Positions 11,596 through 23,800 of a stretch of DNA of 64,000 nucleotides are shown here, one piece after another; the stretch's first letter is position 1, and every line of letters starts with the position of its first letter. The DNA lies in assembly GCA_012976225.1 (NCBI GenBank), contig JAAVVG010000012.1, positions 1 through 64,000 of the forward strand, written 5' to 3'. A model generated the notes under the pieces. It saw only the letters and a program-made list of their open reading frames with translations, made no database searches and was not told the DNA's origin. Both the position numbers and the translations under genes were made by a program. The stretch is from Golubevia sp. BC0850 (taxonomy: Eukaryota; Basidiomycota; Exobasidiomycetes; Golubeviales; Golubeviaceae).

Positions 11596-11671
11596 CTTAT
11601 TGTTATTGGGTTGGTGGTGGGAGGATATTAACTTTCTTCTCTTCCAATCCATCAGCTTTAATTCCAACAAG
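11596..11671. promoter_or_regulatory. Bidirectional promoter of TPT1 and the uS7m gene
   Basis: The two start codons point away from each other with 76 bp between them. This short AT-rich segment must hold both 5' leaders, unless transcripts start inside the opposite gene and overlap. Confidence 0.6.
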
Positions 11672-12475
11672 ATGTCTTCCATTAACAATCTGGTTAGGAG
11701 AAATGTTAGGAGAAATCTTTTAGCTGCTTCAGTTTCTAATGCCAATGCCAGCACTTCAATCATCAGTCGAGCTACTGGTACTTCAACTCGTCACTTTCAC
11801 ATTTCTTCTACCAACCACAATTCTCTTTCTCAGCCTACAAGCAGCAGCAGCAGCAGCAGCAGTCGATCTGATAGACTGATTAAAGAAGGAACGGAAAGAC
11901 TAATTCAAGTGGCACAGAATATCGGTTTAGAGCAAACTCCATCAGCAACTGTGACTGCTTCAATTCCTATTCAACCATCTCCAACTGCCACTGCCACTAC
12001 CAGTCCAACTTTTCCCTTATCCACTTTCTCATCGACTCCCACATCTCTACCAACAAAAGAAGATCCAATTCTTTCAACCTTCGTGAATTTACTCCTAAAA
12101 GACGGTAAAAGATCCCTAGCGATTTTCCATTTAACTCTCTGTCTCTCCTACATTTCCAAATCCACCAATCAACCACCATTACCACTTTTGACTCAAGCCA
12201 TCACATTAGTTTCCCCCTTAGTTCGGCTTTCATCCAGAAAGCAGAATGGGAAACAAGTTCAGGTTCCATTGGCTTTGAATGGTAAACAATCTACTAGAAG
12301 AGGGATCGTGGCTATCATTGAAGCTAGTAAGAAGAGAAGTGAAAGAGAATTGGGAAATCGATTGGGAAGGGAAGTACTGAATGTTTTGGAGGGGAATAGT
12401 ACTGCTTTGCAGAAAAAGGAGGAAGGGGCTAAGATGGCTGTTAGTAATAGAGCTAATGCTAGTGTTAGGATTTAA
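11672..12475 (+). CDS. Mitochondrial small-subunit ribosomal protein uS7m
   Basis: A component of the mitochondrial 30S-like subunit head, binding 16S-like rRNA. Single exon, 267 residues. The first 45 residues are basic, Ser/Ala-rich and free of acidic residues, as expected of a matrix-targeting peptide. The S7 core begins at DPILSTFVNLLLKDGKRSLA and carries VPLALNGKQSTRRGI and, near the C-terminus, AKMAVSNRANASVRI. An eight-Ser run coded by AGC repeats lies at about residues 58-65. ATG 11672 is chosen because the upstream in-frame ATG at 11588 would place the start inside the TPT1 coding region. Confidence 0.85.
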   Translation: MSSINNLVRRNVRRNLLAASVSNANASTSIISRATGTSTRHFHISSTNHNSLSQPTSSSSSSSSRSDRLIKEGTERLIQVAQNIGLEQTPSATVTASIPIQPSPTATATTSPTFPLSTFSSTPTSLPTKEDPILSTFVNLLLKDGKRSLAIFHLTLCLSYISKSTNQPPLPLLTQAITLVSPLVRLSSRKQNGKQVQVPLALNGKQSTRRGIVAIIEASKKRSERELGNRLGREVLNVLEGNSTALQKKEEGAKMAVSNRANASVRI

Positions 12476-12905
12476 AGAGAAGGGAGGGGAAACAGGTTAG
12501 AGGAATTTGAACTGTTGGTAGAGAATCTAGTGGAGACAGGATGAGAAGGATTTTAGTTGATTTGGTTGTTTTGTCTTTATTGGTTATATGTGGAAAGAGA
12601 GAGAGAGAGTGTGTGTGTATTGGCAAAACAGATGTGGGAGATACGAAACCATCCTTGAGAACGTTGATATCAGGTACTTTGGGGTTTGTTCATTTTACAA
12701 AATCCATTCAAATTTTTATTTACAGCGACCTTTTTTCCTTTGCTACCAAGACGATTGCTTGAAAGAGATGTGGATGGCTGACGTGTAAATAAAAGGAAGG
12801 GGACAATTGAATAGACTATAGCTCCAAAGTACTCGGAATGGTTTCGGATTGAGATTGCGATTCGATCTGACCTGAGAAGTTGAACCTCAGAGGGAGTGTC
12901 TGAAG
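12476..12905. other. Intergenic 3' region
   Basis: Downstream of the uS7m gene and of the minus-strand frame that follows. Contains a GAGAGAGAGTGTGTGTGT repeat near 12597-12615. No gene was recognised. Confidence 0.4.
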
Positions 12906-13268
12906 TTAGGAAGTCGACCCAAGTTGGGAAGTTCCAGAAGTTATTAGAGAATCAGCGAGGACTTGAAGGGTTTCTAGTGGCTCAGGCTCTTCTGTCGACT
13001 TGATACGAAGAGTTCGGAGGGTTTTCCTTTGATCTGAGAATCCATTGATTGCACGAGCTGCTTGAAATCTTGAGATTCTTCCCACTTGAATTACGATTGA
13101 AGGGCTCCTCCAGGGTTGATCCACTCTTCTCTCATCAAAGTGACTGTGGATAGTTTGAATCTTGTCCAAGCAGGTTTGAGATAATTCCGAAATCCTCCTC
13201 GAGGTCCTATTTTGGCCGGCTAATGTTCCACCATAGCTTGCAAACCTCTCTACGACGAACGAAGGCAT
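12906..13268 (-). CDS. Unknown 120-residue frame, possible gene
   Basis: An uninterrupted frame starting MPSFVVERFASYGG, without introns, with a mixed polar composition and several Arg-rich stretches. It lies divergent from the cdc4 gene (231 bp between starts). No domain was recognised and no signal peptide or membrane segment is visible. It may be real or a chance frame. Confidence 0.35.
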   Translation of the reverse strand: MPSFVVERFASYGGTLAGQNRTSRRISELSQTCLDKIQTIHSHFDERRVDQPWRSPSIVIQVGRISRFQAARAINGFSDQRKTLRTLRIKSTEEPEPLETLQVLADSLITSGTSQLGSTS

Positions 13269-13499
13269 GCTGTTCTCTCGCTCTCTTCCTGAGGACTCGC
13301 CTCCTAGATCCTAGTCTTTGGAGATTTCTGAAAGATTCGAGGATGTCGTTTTAAAGGATACGATCCCGAAAGGAGAACCAAAGATAGAATTCGATGAGAT
13401 GAGATGGTCAGCTACTTGACAATCCAACGAGCGCGAGTCCAACACTCCAACCCCCACCATTGCACTTTCCATCCCATTCACTTGTATTTGTAACCAATC

Positions 13500-15619
13500 A
13501 TGGTAAGTAGATCAGAGAGGAGGAAATCTCAACCATCATCATCAACAACAACAACATCAGAAGTCTATCGTCCATCCAAGCATAGCATGAAGACGGCATA
13601 GGATAGGATAGGGACAGATTGAAACTACTCTACTCTGCTCTCCCACTGACGATCCCCTTATCCTTCAATCTATCTAATCTGAATACCAAATGATTCTCAT
13701 CCTCTTCTCAGTCCGACGCAGGTAAGTCAGTCGCACCATCTCCTCCCATCCCCTCCCATCCCCTCCCATCCTCCTATCCATCTCCATCTCCGTCTCGTAT
13801 CAACCCCTTCTCCCCTTCCTCTTGCCTCCATTTCTCCAAATCAGAATACAAAGAAGCCTTCGCCCTCTTCGACAAAAAAGGAACCGGTCAAGTTTCTTCC
13901 TCATCTTTAGGAGATCTACTACGTGCATTGGGTCAAAACCCAACTCAAGCTGAAGTCTCTGAATTAGCCTCTCAAGCTCCCAAGGAGATCGACTTCAACA
14001 CTTTCATTGGCATTTTGAATAGACCGAATGGTTGGAAACCTGCTGGGACGGTTGGTGAGTAGAGCCTTCTACCAGATAGAGTAGAGTACAGGAGGGAACG
14101 ACTGGAGAGGGGAGAAGGAAGAATGGAGACAACGATGGGAAATATCGGAGGAGCAAGTTCAAAGCTTCAGATGATTTTGAAGCTAAGGGACTATCTTTGA
14201 ACGCGATTTGAGAAGGGTAAGAGACAGCGCTGATGTTGAGCGATCTCTACTTGGGATCACCTTTGCATCGCGAGAATACGTCTTCCAAATCAAAAGCGTT
14301 CTGATGTAAAGGAGATGACAACAGATCAGAGAAACGAGACAAGTGTTCTAAGAGTCCCAAGCTGATCTATCTAACTCTCATCTATCCTTATCACCCTCAC
14401 CCCCACCTCCCCTCTCTATCCACCAATCTCTCCTCTTTCGATTCCGATCTTCATTCTCTCATCTCTATCAAAACCTCGTATCTCTCAGAGGAATTTATTA
14501 GAGGTTTCCAAGTCTTCGACAAAGAAGACAACGGTTTCATTGGAGTTGGAGAATTGAGATACGTCTTAACTTCTCTGGGAGAGAAATTGAGCGACGAGGA
14601 AGTCGATGAATTGTTGAAGGGAGTCAATGTTGGGAGGTGAGTTTCTTGAGTCAATAGACGAGAGTTGAGAAGGAAAGAGAGAGGAGAATTTTGGAGATGG
14701 AATAGGATTCTTGGGAGATTCAAGAGACTTGAGTAGAGCGAGAGAGAGTGGGGGGTGGGGAAAGCTAGAAGATGGAACGACCGGGAAAGAAGAGATTCAA
14801 AAAAGGAGAAAGATGGATCTAAGAGAGAGATGACGGAAGGAGTGAAGGGACGAAAGAAATCATGGGGAATGAAGGGAGTAGCAAAAGAAATTTGAGGTTG
14901 AAATTTCGATAGCTTGCCTCTCCCTTTTTCTTGACGGAAAGTTCTAAGCAGAAGAAGGCAAGTTTCTCAGATCAAATCTTGGAAATCTTGAGAAAAGGAT
15001 TCGAAAGAGTGATCTGGGCTCGAGATTCTTCCCTGATCTTCTGTTCTTTCAAAATGGATCTTTGAGCTTTAACTTTCGATGGAAAAGGAGAAAGTCTTCT
15101 TGATGGACTCCTCCCTGTTCTTTGAAAGAAGCTCCTACTGAAGGAAAAGAAAGGACTGAAGAAACCTTTCTCTTTGGATAGGAAGAAGAAGAAGCTTTTA
15201 AGGATTTAGAGATATATTTCGTCCGGAGAATTCTCCGTCTCCTTGAATTCGGGCCTTTGTCTGGAAAATTCGAGATAGGAGAAGAAGCAGTGGCAAAGAT
15301 TAGAAAACAGGGTGGAAGATGATAGAAAAGAAACTCCATCTAAAGGGAACTTTGGAAAAATTCACTAGTCAAACGATCCATTTCTACTTTGGTTTTTCTC
15401 GTTACTGTTGATCACCTTGGCCTCCTATTCTTTCTTGTTTTCTTTCTGTTTTATTTCTCACTTTCTTCTTTCTCTCCCCCTCTTTCTTGTTTCTCTTGCC
15501 CCCTCTTTCACTCACTTCTCTCACCCCTCTCACATCAAATCCGTAACTCAAATTCAATCCATATCAGCGATGGAAACGTCAATTACGAAGCTTTCGTTCG
15601 TCAGATTTTGAGCCAGTAA
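13500..15619 (+). CDS. cdc4: Essential myosin light chain Cdc4 (EF-hand)
   Basis: A calmodulin-like light chain of the cytokinetic type II myosin. Model: 13500-13502, 13712-13721, 13845-14054, 14489-14636, 15568-15619; 140 residues, the same size as fission yeast Cdc4. The joined start reads [14 protein letters not shown], and the rest follows the family: [53 protein letters not shown] and [11 protein letters not shown]. The first coding exon is the ATG alone and the second is 10 nt. Intron 4 is 931 bp, far longer than most introns here; intron 2 begins with a CCCATCCCCT tandem repeat. All phases close correctly. Confidence 0.92.
14637..15567 (+). other. Long fourth intron of cdc4
   Basis: 931 bp between GTGAGT and ATATCAG. 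It is A/G-rich in its first half and CT-rich before the acceptor, with a 14-bp palindrome CGGAGAATTCTCCG near 15223. No open gene, RNA gene or transposon domain was recognised inside. Confidence 0.6.
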
Positions 15620-16084
15620 AAGTGGAGAAGCAAAAGAAAAGGTGCTTCTATTCTTCTTTCTAAATTTTCCTATCTCTTTTAGCTTTCCCGCTTACTTTTT
15701 CGGATGACTTCGCCTCCTTTGTTTTACTTTGGCAATGAGAATGTTTTTTATGACTTTCGCTTTCGGTTTTGGAAGAATTTTTGTTTGGTTGGGGTCTGAG
15801 GTCTAGTATAACTTTCTGTGAATGGGTCAGTACTTTTTTGACTGTGAAATTTAGCTGCTTGGTCGAAGATTTGTCGAATGGTAAGAGACTTTTGAGAGAG
15901 GGGAATGACGAGTAGAGACGGGTAGACAGAGGCTGATTTCAATTTTCAAGCATGCGCACCAATATGATTTCACTCTCAATACCATTCGTAATGTTGAAGA
16001 TGTTATCAAAGCAAATGCTCCAGAAAAGAATAGCTTTGAATTTTTAGAAAGTCTCTGCAAGACCGAGAATTGAAGTCCCCCCCC
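15620..16084. other. Intergenic, 3' of cdc4
   Basis: AT-rich 3' flank of cdc4 ending at a C-run (about 16077-16086) that borders the F-box family copy. No gene was recognised. Confidence 0.4.
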
Positions 16085-18190
16085 CCTTCTCTCTTCACAC
16101 CGATCCTCCCATCCCTTTTTTTCTCTTTTCCACTCACTTCCATCTTCCTCGCTTCACGAAAGACTTGAGGAGGAATATTTTCATCGATCCTAGCCCTAAA
16201 GCTTCATCATTGAGGCCAGGGGGAGATCCACTAAATGTTCGACAGGCAGTTCTCTCCTTTTGACTCGTCGCCAACTGAGAGAGAGCGAGGGAACAATGTG
16301 AGGTGAGATGAAACTCTGGATTCTTTTGGGCCAATAAGGAAACCCCTCGGTTTACTCTCTTGTTTTCCCTACTTCAAAGGTCCTTGGCTTGACCTTGCCA
16401 CTTTTGATCATCTCATTCCCTTCCAAGACTTCCCTTGCCTCTTTCCAAAGTTTGAGCGACCGCGGAGAAGAAGTCTCTGAACCAAAAGGATCGATCGGTT
16501 TAGATGGGATCACCGATTCATTGATGTTTAAGAGACCTTTGCTTGAGAAAATAGTAGACAGCAGGGTCTCTTCTGTGAAGTCTTGGTCCTGAGGATTGGA
16601 TTCGTCGACCCAGTAGAATAGTAGATGGAGAACCTCGACGGTCAACAGCTCCTCTCTCCTCATCGATCTCAGTAGAAACCCCTCCAAACTCAAAATCTTC
16701 AGGGCGTTGAAGTTCGAGTGATGCAAACTCTGGGAGTTTGAGGGTTGGATTGAAAGCAGACGAAGATGCTTGATTGAAGAGTGAGATTCGGCGAGACTTG
16801 AGACAAAGTCTGCTGAAACTTGAGAGGTTGATCTTGCTCCGGAAGTAGTACTTGCACACTTCCACCCAGCATCTCCAGAGAACCGAGAGAGTTGGTAACC
16901 TGCAGAAAGAGATAAATTGCTGCTGTCTCCAAGTTTCCTCCCACCAAGCTACTCTCGTCACCTCTCCATCTTTTCTATCTTCTACTGTTGATGGAGCCGT
17001 CATCCCAGATAAACTTGGGTCTGAGAGCCAGCTGCTTGACGTTTGATAGACCTTTGAAGGTTTCCGAGTACTCCAAGAGATAGATGAAGGATGAGTAGTC
17101 TAAATTGAACGATACTGTAGCTTGAGTCAAGGCAGAATAGAACACTATTCTCATTCAGATGGTTGATGGTTTGGGAAAGATTTGAGGCCAGGAAAAAGAT
17201 TGGAGGTCAGTTTGAGGGCAGGCGGAGAGACGGGGGACCTTACAACTCATCCAGGATCCAAATCACGTTCTATACTGTCATGTTCCTTTTGAGTTCTGGA
17301 CCAGTGATCAAAAAGAGCCTCTTCAGGGATTGGGTTAGGAAAGGGAATGGGAGGCTCCTTCCTTGTCTAATAGCCACTAGTGGGAACGAGAAGATTCTAT
17401 CTGCTAGGACTAGAGTCTAGAGGTTCTGGCACTTGCTCAATATGATACCCAAGGCTTGACATTCAGCTTCAAATTTGGTAAGATTTCGTCCAGCCGTAGA
17501 GTTAAGAGCTTTCCAGAGCTTCATGAAAGAAGCCCTCTCTTCTTCAATGGGGTCGTCTTTCAAGTCTCGTACCACCAGCTGCTGAATCTGGCTCCCAAAT
17601 TCTGGCTTTCTCTGTAGTAGCAGGTAGACGAAGCCATGCTGAGCACAGTAAAAGTAACGTTCTGGAGTAGGAAAGGATACCAACTGGAGTAGGCCGATCT
17701 TGAAGTCGAGGCAACAGAGAGAAGCGTAGAGTCTCTGAACTTGTCGACAGAAAGGTCAAGAAGATGGTCAAATGGTGGATATGGGAAGCTGGAGAGGCAA
17801 AGAACTTGAGGCTATACTCACCTTCTTCCTCTTTCTCTTCTTTTCTCTTGAGAATCTCTCCAATCTTTCCCGCGCTCCTCTTTCTCAGCCCAGCTCCTGA
17901 TGAAACCGACGACTAGAGGAACCAGATCTTCAGGCAGAGTGTTGAAAGATTCTGGCTTTTCACTTGAGCCTGTGATGGTCAGATGATGATCCTTGATCCA
18001 AAGGCTGAGATGCTGAGACGGGGAGAGACGGAAAGAGGCAAAGAATCAGATCTAGGCTGTCGCCTAGTCAGCTTGAAAAGGTACTCACTCTAGACAAAGT
18101 ATCTCGAGATGAGCTGAATCTTCCGTTCAATTTGAGAAGGTAGAAGATGTGATATTTAGGAAGGAAGGAAGAATTAAGAAGAGGGTCTTT
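16085..18190 (-). pseudogene. F-box-like repeated gene, copy A, decayed
   Basis: Minus-strand copy of the window's F-box family. The first exon (about 18000-17822) encodes an F-box-like helix NTLPEDLVPLVVGFIRSW and ends at a GTGAGT donor. At the position where sister copies have ATG, this copy has AAG. The second exon (about 17745-17260) has LLSVASTSRSAYSSW and, in another frame, KCQNLQTLVLAG-like text, so the frame is broken. The third exon (about 17080-16355) carries leucine-rich-repeat-like segments and is interrupted relative to copy F. The last short exon (about 16270-16190) matches VGDESKG-type ends of the sisters. Introns are retained, so it arose by DNA duplication and not by reverse copying of mRNA. 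Confidence 0.65.
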
Positions 18191-18604
18191 TTCGATCTTG
18201 AGGAAGAATTTCAACAGTCAGAAACGCGGCCATCTCATACCCCTTCTTCAATCAACTCATCCATAGATAGCGGCAGCGTGGTAAATGATTTCAACATGCC
18301 GATTCACAAAATAATCTTTGTTCCAGAAACAGTTACCATAGCACTGCTTTGTCGCCAAAGGAAGAGAGAAAGAGTCGACTTGAGAATTTTGTTTCAAAAA
18401 GGCAGCTCTAAATACATAAGAAGGGAAACCAAAAGTAGAACAAGAACGAAGAATGCGAGTTAACAAAGCAAAGCATTGCAAATGAAGAATGAGAAGGGGA
18501 TGGGGAGACTTGGAGATGAGAAAGTAGAAAGCTAACTCCCTTTCTGTGACTCTTTCCCATCCCTCCCTTTTGTTATGAGATCTACAACCTTCTCCAAGCA
18601 CCAC
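18191..18604. other. Intergenic, 3' of eIF3h
   Basis: No gene was recognised. It separates the eIF3h stop from the 5' side of F-box copy A. Confidence 0.4.
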
Positions 18605-20538
18605 TTAAGCAGTTCCAGTCCTGGCAGCATTCAACCTAATGCTAGCAATAGCAGAACTTTCAGCCAATTTCTTAGCACTGTCATCCAATTTACCCAATAA
18701 CAACAAACTCTCCAATCTCTTAGGTTCATCCGGAACTTTATAAAGTTTATAAGCGTCTTCAATAGGTAACTCGTTTTTGCCTTCCTTAACCCTTTGAAGA
18801 TTTTCAGCTTTCTTTCTTTGAATATAAGCTTCAGCTCTTGCCTTTTCTCTGATAAGCTGTCTAGCTTGGAATCCAACATTTCCAGATTCAGCTGAAGATT
18901 CGTCTAGGGAATCTAAAACTGATTCCAAACCTGAAGATAGAACTGGAGTGTGTGCTAGAGTCAAAGCTGAGAAATCGGTTGAAACTGATGAGGAAGATGA
19001 AGAGGAGAGAAGAGTTGATGTGGTCGATGCGATTAAAGAAGCTGGTGCAGTTGGAGTCGAAATTGTTGAAATGAAGGCATCCAGTAATGAGGTATTGCGA
19101 AGTGTGACTGGAATCTCGATTAAGATGGTTGAGAAAGTCAATTTGTGATCGATCAGACTGTTGGTGGGAAGAGAAGATGAAGGACGAAGGGGTTCCATCA
19201 AATCAGTTTCGATTCCAAGACAGGAGACCGGAAATCCCACTATTATATCACAACGAGAATCTTTGTCGCCTGCTAGGGTCGAGCCTCCATCTCTCAACTC
19301 ACCTTTGAGTGTTGAACTTTCCCTTGCGATGAGCTTCGATGAAAGAAGGCGAAAGACGATAGGCCTTGATGACTGTATTTCCTTGAGCAGATTGAGCCAA
19401 ATCTATGTGTGTACCGAATGAGATTTCAGATGGGTCAGTGTTGATTCAGGTTTGGGAACAGAGATAAGTCAAGATTTCGATGAGTAGAGTCCAAGACCAA
19501 TGAACGAAGAAAGCGGTCGCTACTCGATCAGTCTAGCCGATACATTGGGTTGATCAAGGCTTGATCAAATCATAATGTCATCTAGGAGCTGATTGACCCA
19601 GTAGCTGATTGACCCAGAGAGAGAAGGGAGAATCGAGTTCGACTGACTAGAATCCTGTACCTCCTCCCTCTACCACCCACCTTCTCCTACGAACCTAAAA
19701 ATCATAACTTATTTATATTTTTTATATATTGGCTTTAGATAAAAGCATACTACTCACCATGGACGATCAGAACTCCCTTTCCCTTGCCACTGCTACCTTC
19801 TCTCTCCATCAAACCATCAATGGAAGCCAACTGATCGACGACTGGAGTGGACAAGAAAGTTCCTAGGAAGCCTCCGTAGTATAGACCCACTGGATTGTCA
19901 TCGGCGTTGACTTCGTGAAGGAGTTGGAGCATCTTCTGGGTGTATCGAGAGGCTGTGAGATGAAGGAGGGAGGGAGGATGGGAGGTCAGTCGAGTGAGCC
20001 ATCTCTTCGGAGAGGAGAGATTAAGATTCACCAGTTCAAAGTCGAAAACATCTTTGAAAGATCACTCTCAAGGCACAACAACTGCAGTGAGAGTTGCGCA
20101 CTGCTGTAGACCTTTTGCAATCATAGATCCTTCCTTTCTTCCTGCCCTCATCCCCTCCATCTCAGATGTCCTCCGCTATCTAAGGGCCATCTCTGTTTTC
20201 TTCTACTCACCACTCTTACCATTTCTTCCACCTTCCTCCTCCTCACCAGCACCGAACCCATTAGGCAAGTTGAAGCAATTTGAAACTTCCAACTTTCCAC
20301 CTAGATCCAAACCCAAAAGGATTCCAGTAGCATTGTTTGGATGAGAATCTTTTGAGTGTTTAACGATCTTAGTCAAAGCTAAACCATCTAGTGAGACTGA
20401 GTTGATGACATCGGAATTGTCAATGGCAGAGAGATCTCCCAAGGAAGCTAGAAGTTGAGAGTTGGAGGAAGAAGACTTTGTGGCAGTGGAAGTCGATTGA
20501 ACTGCTGAAGCGGCTGCTGCGGCTGCTGTGGTTGACAT
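18605..20538 (-). CDS. Translation initiation factor eIF3 subunit h
   Basis: An MPN-domain subunit of the eIF3 complex that helps recruit mRNA to the 40S subunit. Model: 20538-20211, 19952-19758, 19402-19303, 19157-18605; 391 residues. An Ala/Ser-rich leader is followed by VSLDGLALTKIVKHSK and GILLGLDLGGKLEVSNCFNL (start of MPN, no catalytic JAMM motif, as usual for this subunit). Exon 2 has MLQLLHEVNADDNPVGLYYG and GVLIVHD; exon 3 has VIKAYRLSPSFIEAH; exon 4 has DHKLTFSTILIEIPV, a Ser-rich loop and a charged helical C-terminus ending ARTGTA. The joined frame is open throughout. Introns are 145-355 bp. Confidence 0.9.
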
Positions 20539-20897
20539 GATCAACGGATCTCTTCTTGAAACGAAGATTGGAGAAGAGGATGAAGTTTTGAAGGAGAGGA
20601 AGAGGTACGAGATAGTTCGATGGGTCGCCTCCTCTGACTTCCTTCTGTAGGGACCATCTGCTGGACCAGATGGCGCACGCATTCTCCAACTCCTCCAAAG
20701 TAGGAGAATCGACAGAAGATTTTGGTATCTGAATCGAAAGAAGATAAAAACCCAATTCTATTCAGATCTGAAAGCGAGAATTACAATTGACAGCCCAAGC
20801 TATAGACTCCTTCCTTCTCTTTCCTATCTCTCCCAATCCCTACTTTCCCTATTCACACCCATCCCTGATTGTCTTAGAATCTACTTCCAACCCTTTC

Positions 20898-23800
20898 TTA
20901 CATCAACAGCACCACGAAATTGCTAGGGAAGGTGTTAGCCCCACTTCTCCTCCTAGCTTCGTCCAACAATTCACCCTGCCACCAACCATCAGCCTCGGTA
21001 TGAGTGACAGCAATAATATCACCGGCAGTGAAACTGAATTCTTCTCCCATAGTAGCTGTATAATCGTAAAGGGCTTTGACTGTTGAGATGGGGTTATGAG
21101 AAGTAGAGAAGGAAAATGAAAAGAAGGTGAGATCTCAGAATCTTGAAATTCTGGCAAGAAGTCTTCTCGGATTCAAAGAGCATTAAGAGTTCCAAAGCAA
21201 AGCAGATCATCGAGAATCGCGGACCCGAAACGAAGCTCAAACCTTGTTATCTTCTTCTTTCAAGAAACTCACCATAAAACAAGATCGGTTTCCCACTATC
21301 ACTGAATTGACCAGTAGGAGGATGTGGCTGACCATTACTTTGAGCAGGAGGTTGTTGTTGAACTTGTTGAGGAGCCGAAACTGGAACCTGTTGAGGTTGT
21401 TGTTGCTGTTGCCACTGCTGTTGAGCGCTTGGAGCTACCGACTGTTGTTGTTGAGGATAACCTTGCTGCTGAGCATTATGACTAGATTGTCTCTGTTGAC
21501 CATGAATTTGACCCGGTGCAGGAGTAGTGTTCTGAGCTCTATACTGTTGCATATAAGCAGAAGCAGCTGTCTCTCCTTGAACTCCTTGAGGAGGAGCTGG
21601 AGTTCCAGAAGGAGCTGGATGACCATAGCCTCCTTGTCCTCCTTGCTGTTGAGGCATTTGAGAATAAGGAGAAGATTGAGCGTAATGAGAAGGATGCTGT
21701 TGTTGAGCAGGAGGTTGGTGAGTCGGTTGCTGCTGTTGAGGAACTTGATTGTATCCTTGATAAGGAACTGGAGCTGTACCTGGAGAAGAAACTGGATGTT
21801 GAGAATAGTTTGAAGCAGAATGTTGATGTCCAGGTCCAACTTGAGATTGAGGATAAGCAGCTGGAGATTGAGGAGGTTGAGCTTGAGAAGGTGCTCCATA
21901 GGGAGATGGGATCTGCTGTGGTTGAGGAATGTGAGAACTAGAGTATTGACTAACCAATGAAGGTTGACTTTGATGAGAAGAAACGTGTTGCTGTTGTTGC
22001 GGTGGTGCTCCGTAAGGCGAAGAGATCGAAGGTCGATGAGAAAGATACTGCTGGTGTTGAGAAGTAGATGGTTGAACTTGACCTTGACCTTGTTGATGAA
22101 GATGAGAAGGTTGGGATTGAGAGCTCGACGGGGCGTATTGAGCTTGAGGTCTTTGAGGTTCAGATCCCGAGGGTGGAAGTTGATAAGATTGCTGTTGCTG
22201 ATGGTGAGGCTGCTGTCCTTGACCATGTCGTTGCTGCTGTTGAGGGTTAGGACTGACACTTCCACTTCTCTTCACGAATTCGTCTGCCATCAAGTCATGA
22301 GTCACCGAACCTCTGGCATCCAAGGAAATTCCCAAAGGCGTGGTAGACCTAATCGGAGGAATGCTTGAAGATTGAGAAGCTTGCTGAGGTCGATGCTGTT
22401 GCTGGTGTTGAGAAGGCTGTTGCTGCCTGTAAATGGGTTGAGGACTTGGACTTCTATGACCAGCTCCGACTCCAGCGAAAGGTTTTCCACCCGAAACAGG
22501 ATTGCCCGAACGATCGATCGAATCCTTTTGAGCGTGAGAAGGAGGGTGAGTAGCCCAATTGGCGGGAGCTTGATGATTGGTTGAGATCCTACTAGAACTG
22601 GAGTTTTGCCTCGAGATGTCTCTTCTTTCTCCAGGGAACGACTGTCCATAAGCTCCAACAACGTCTTCAACCGGTAGAGGACTTGCAGATCTAGATGGAG
22701 GAGCCATGAAAGCTGCAGAAGGAGATCTGGCTCTTGAAACTGGCTGATTGCTCGAACCAGCTGGAGAAGGAGCTCGGTAACTAGATTGTCGATGATTCTG
22801 AGGAGCTGGTCCTGGACTCTTGCTGAGAGGAGGTGGAGGATGACCACTCGGACTTGGAGGCGCAGGTGATCTACCCCCAGGTCTAGCAGCTCTCAGATCC
22901 GCCAAAGCTTTAGCGATTGGATCCATCTCTTCCAGAGCTGAAGAAGTAGAAGGAACTTCACTTGCTAAAGTTGAAGCTGAGTCTGCAACTCCCATTCTAC
23001 CTCTACCCAAATCGACTGTGCTCTTTGGAGTATGACCCGTTCCTCCATTACCTCCCCCTCTAGACATCGAAGGAGTTCTAGAGATGAAATTCCTAGCTGA
23101 CATTCTTCTTTCTGGAGTTGAAGTGGATTGAGCAGGAGGTTGAGATCTAGAGGAAGGTAAAGCAGAAGCTTCATCTCCGAATTCAGATTGACGTGGAAGA
23201 GCTCTTTCGGTCTTACTTGGACTCATGTTGGCAGGAGAGGTAGTCATTCCAGGTAGACCAACTGCACCTGGAAGAGGTTTGAAGTTTCCACTTGAAGTTG
23301 GTTCCTCGTCTGAAGGTGGTCTAGGACGTGGAGCTTGGGTTCCAGATAGAGAACCTCCAGAAGAATTCTGACGCAATTGAGAGTCCACTAGTTGCGGTTG
23401 AGGCTGAGCTTGAGGTTGAGACCCGTTTGGACCTCCTCCGTTTTGTCCTGGAGGTGGACCTGTCGGAGCTGGAGGTGGAGGTTGTCGTGGTCTGGTGCTG
23501 TTACGTTGGAAATTGGCAGTCTTGAAAGAAGGTCTTGCTGGAGGAGGTTGACCTTTGGCGTAGTTGATATACTCGGGTGGATCTGGAATCAAAGAGGCGA
23601 AAGAAAAGAGAACAGACTTTCAACGCTGGGGTCCAAAAAAGCATTCATACATTAACTGAAAGAAAAACTCACCAGGTATCGAAGCTCCAGTTCCAGCGTG
23701 TTGAATGAAAAGTTCGATGTCTCTAGAGCTTTCACAGTTCTCAAGTGCAACTCTAACTCTCTCCGAAGACTGTGCCAAAAGGAAAGAAGAAAAGCAAGGT

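Noticed and set aside
18948-19148. Short plus-strand Glu/Val-rich frame
   Set aside because: Antisense of eIF3h exon 4.
21435-22265. Long leucine/asparagine-rich frames on both strands over the F-BAR linker
   Set aside because: They are shadows of the Gln/Pro-rich linker codons in other frames.
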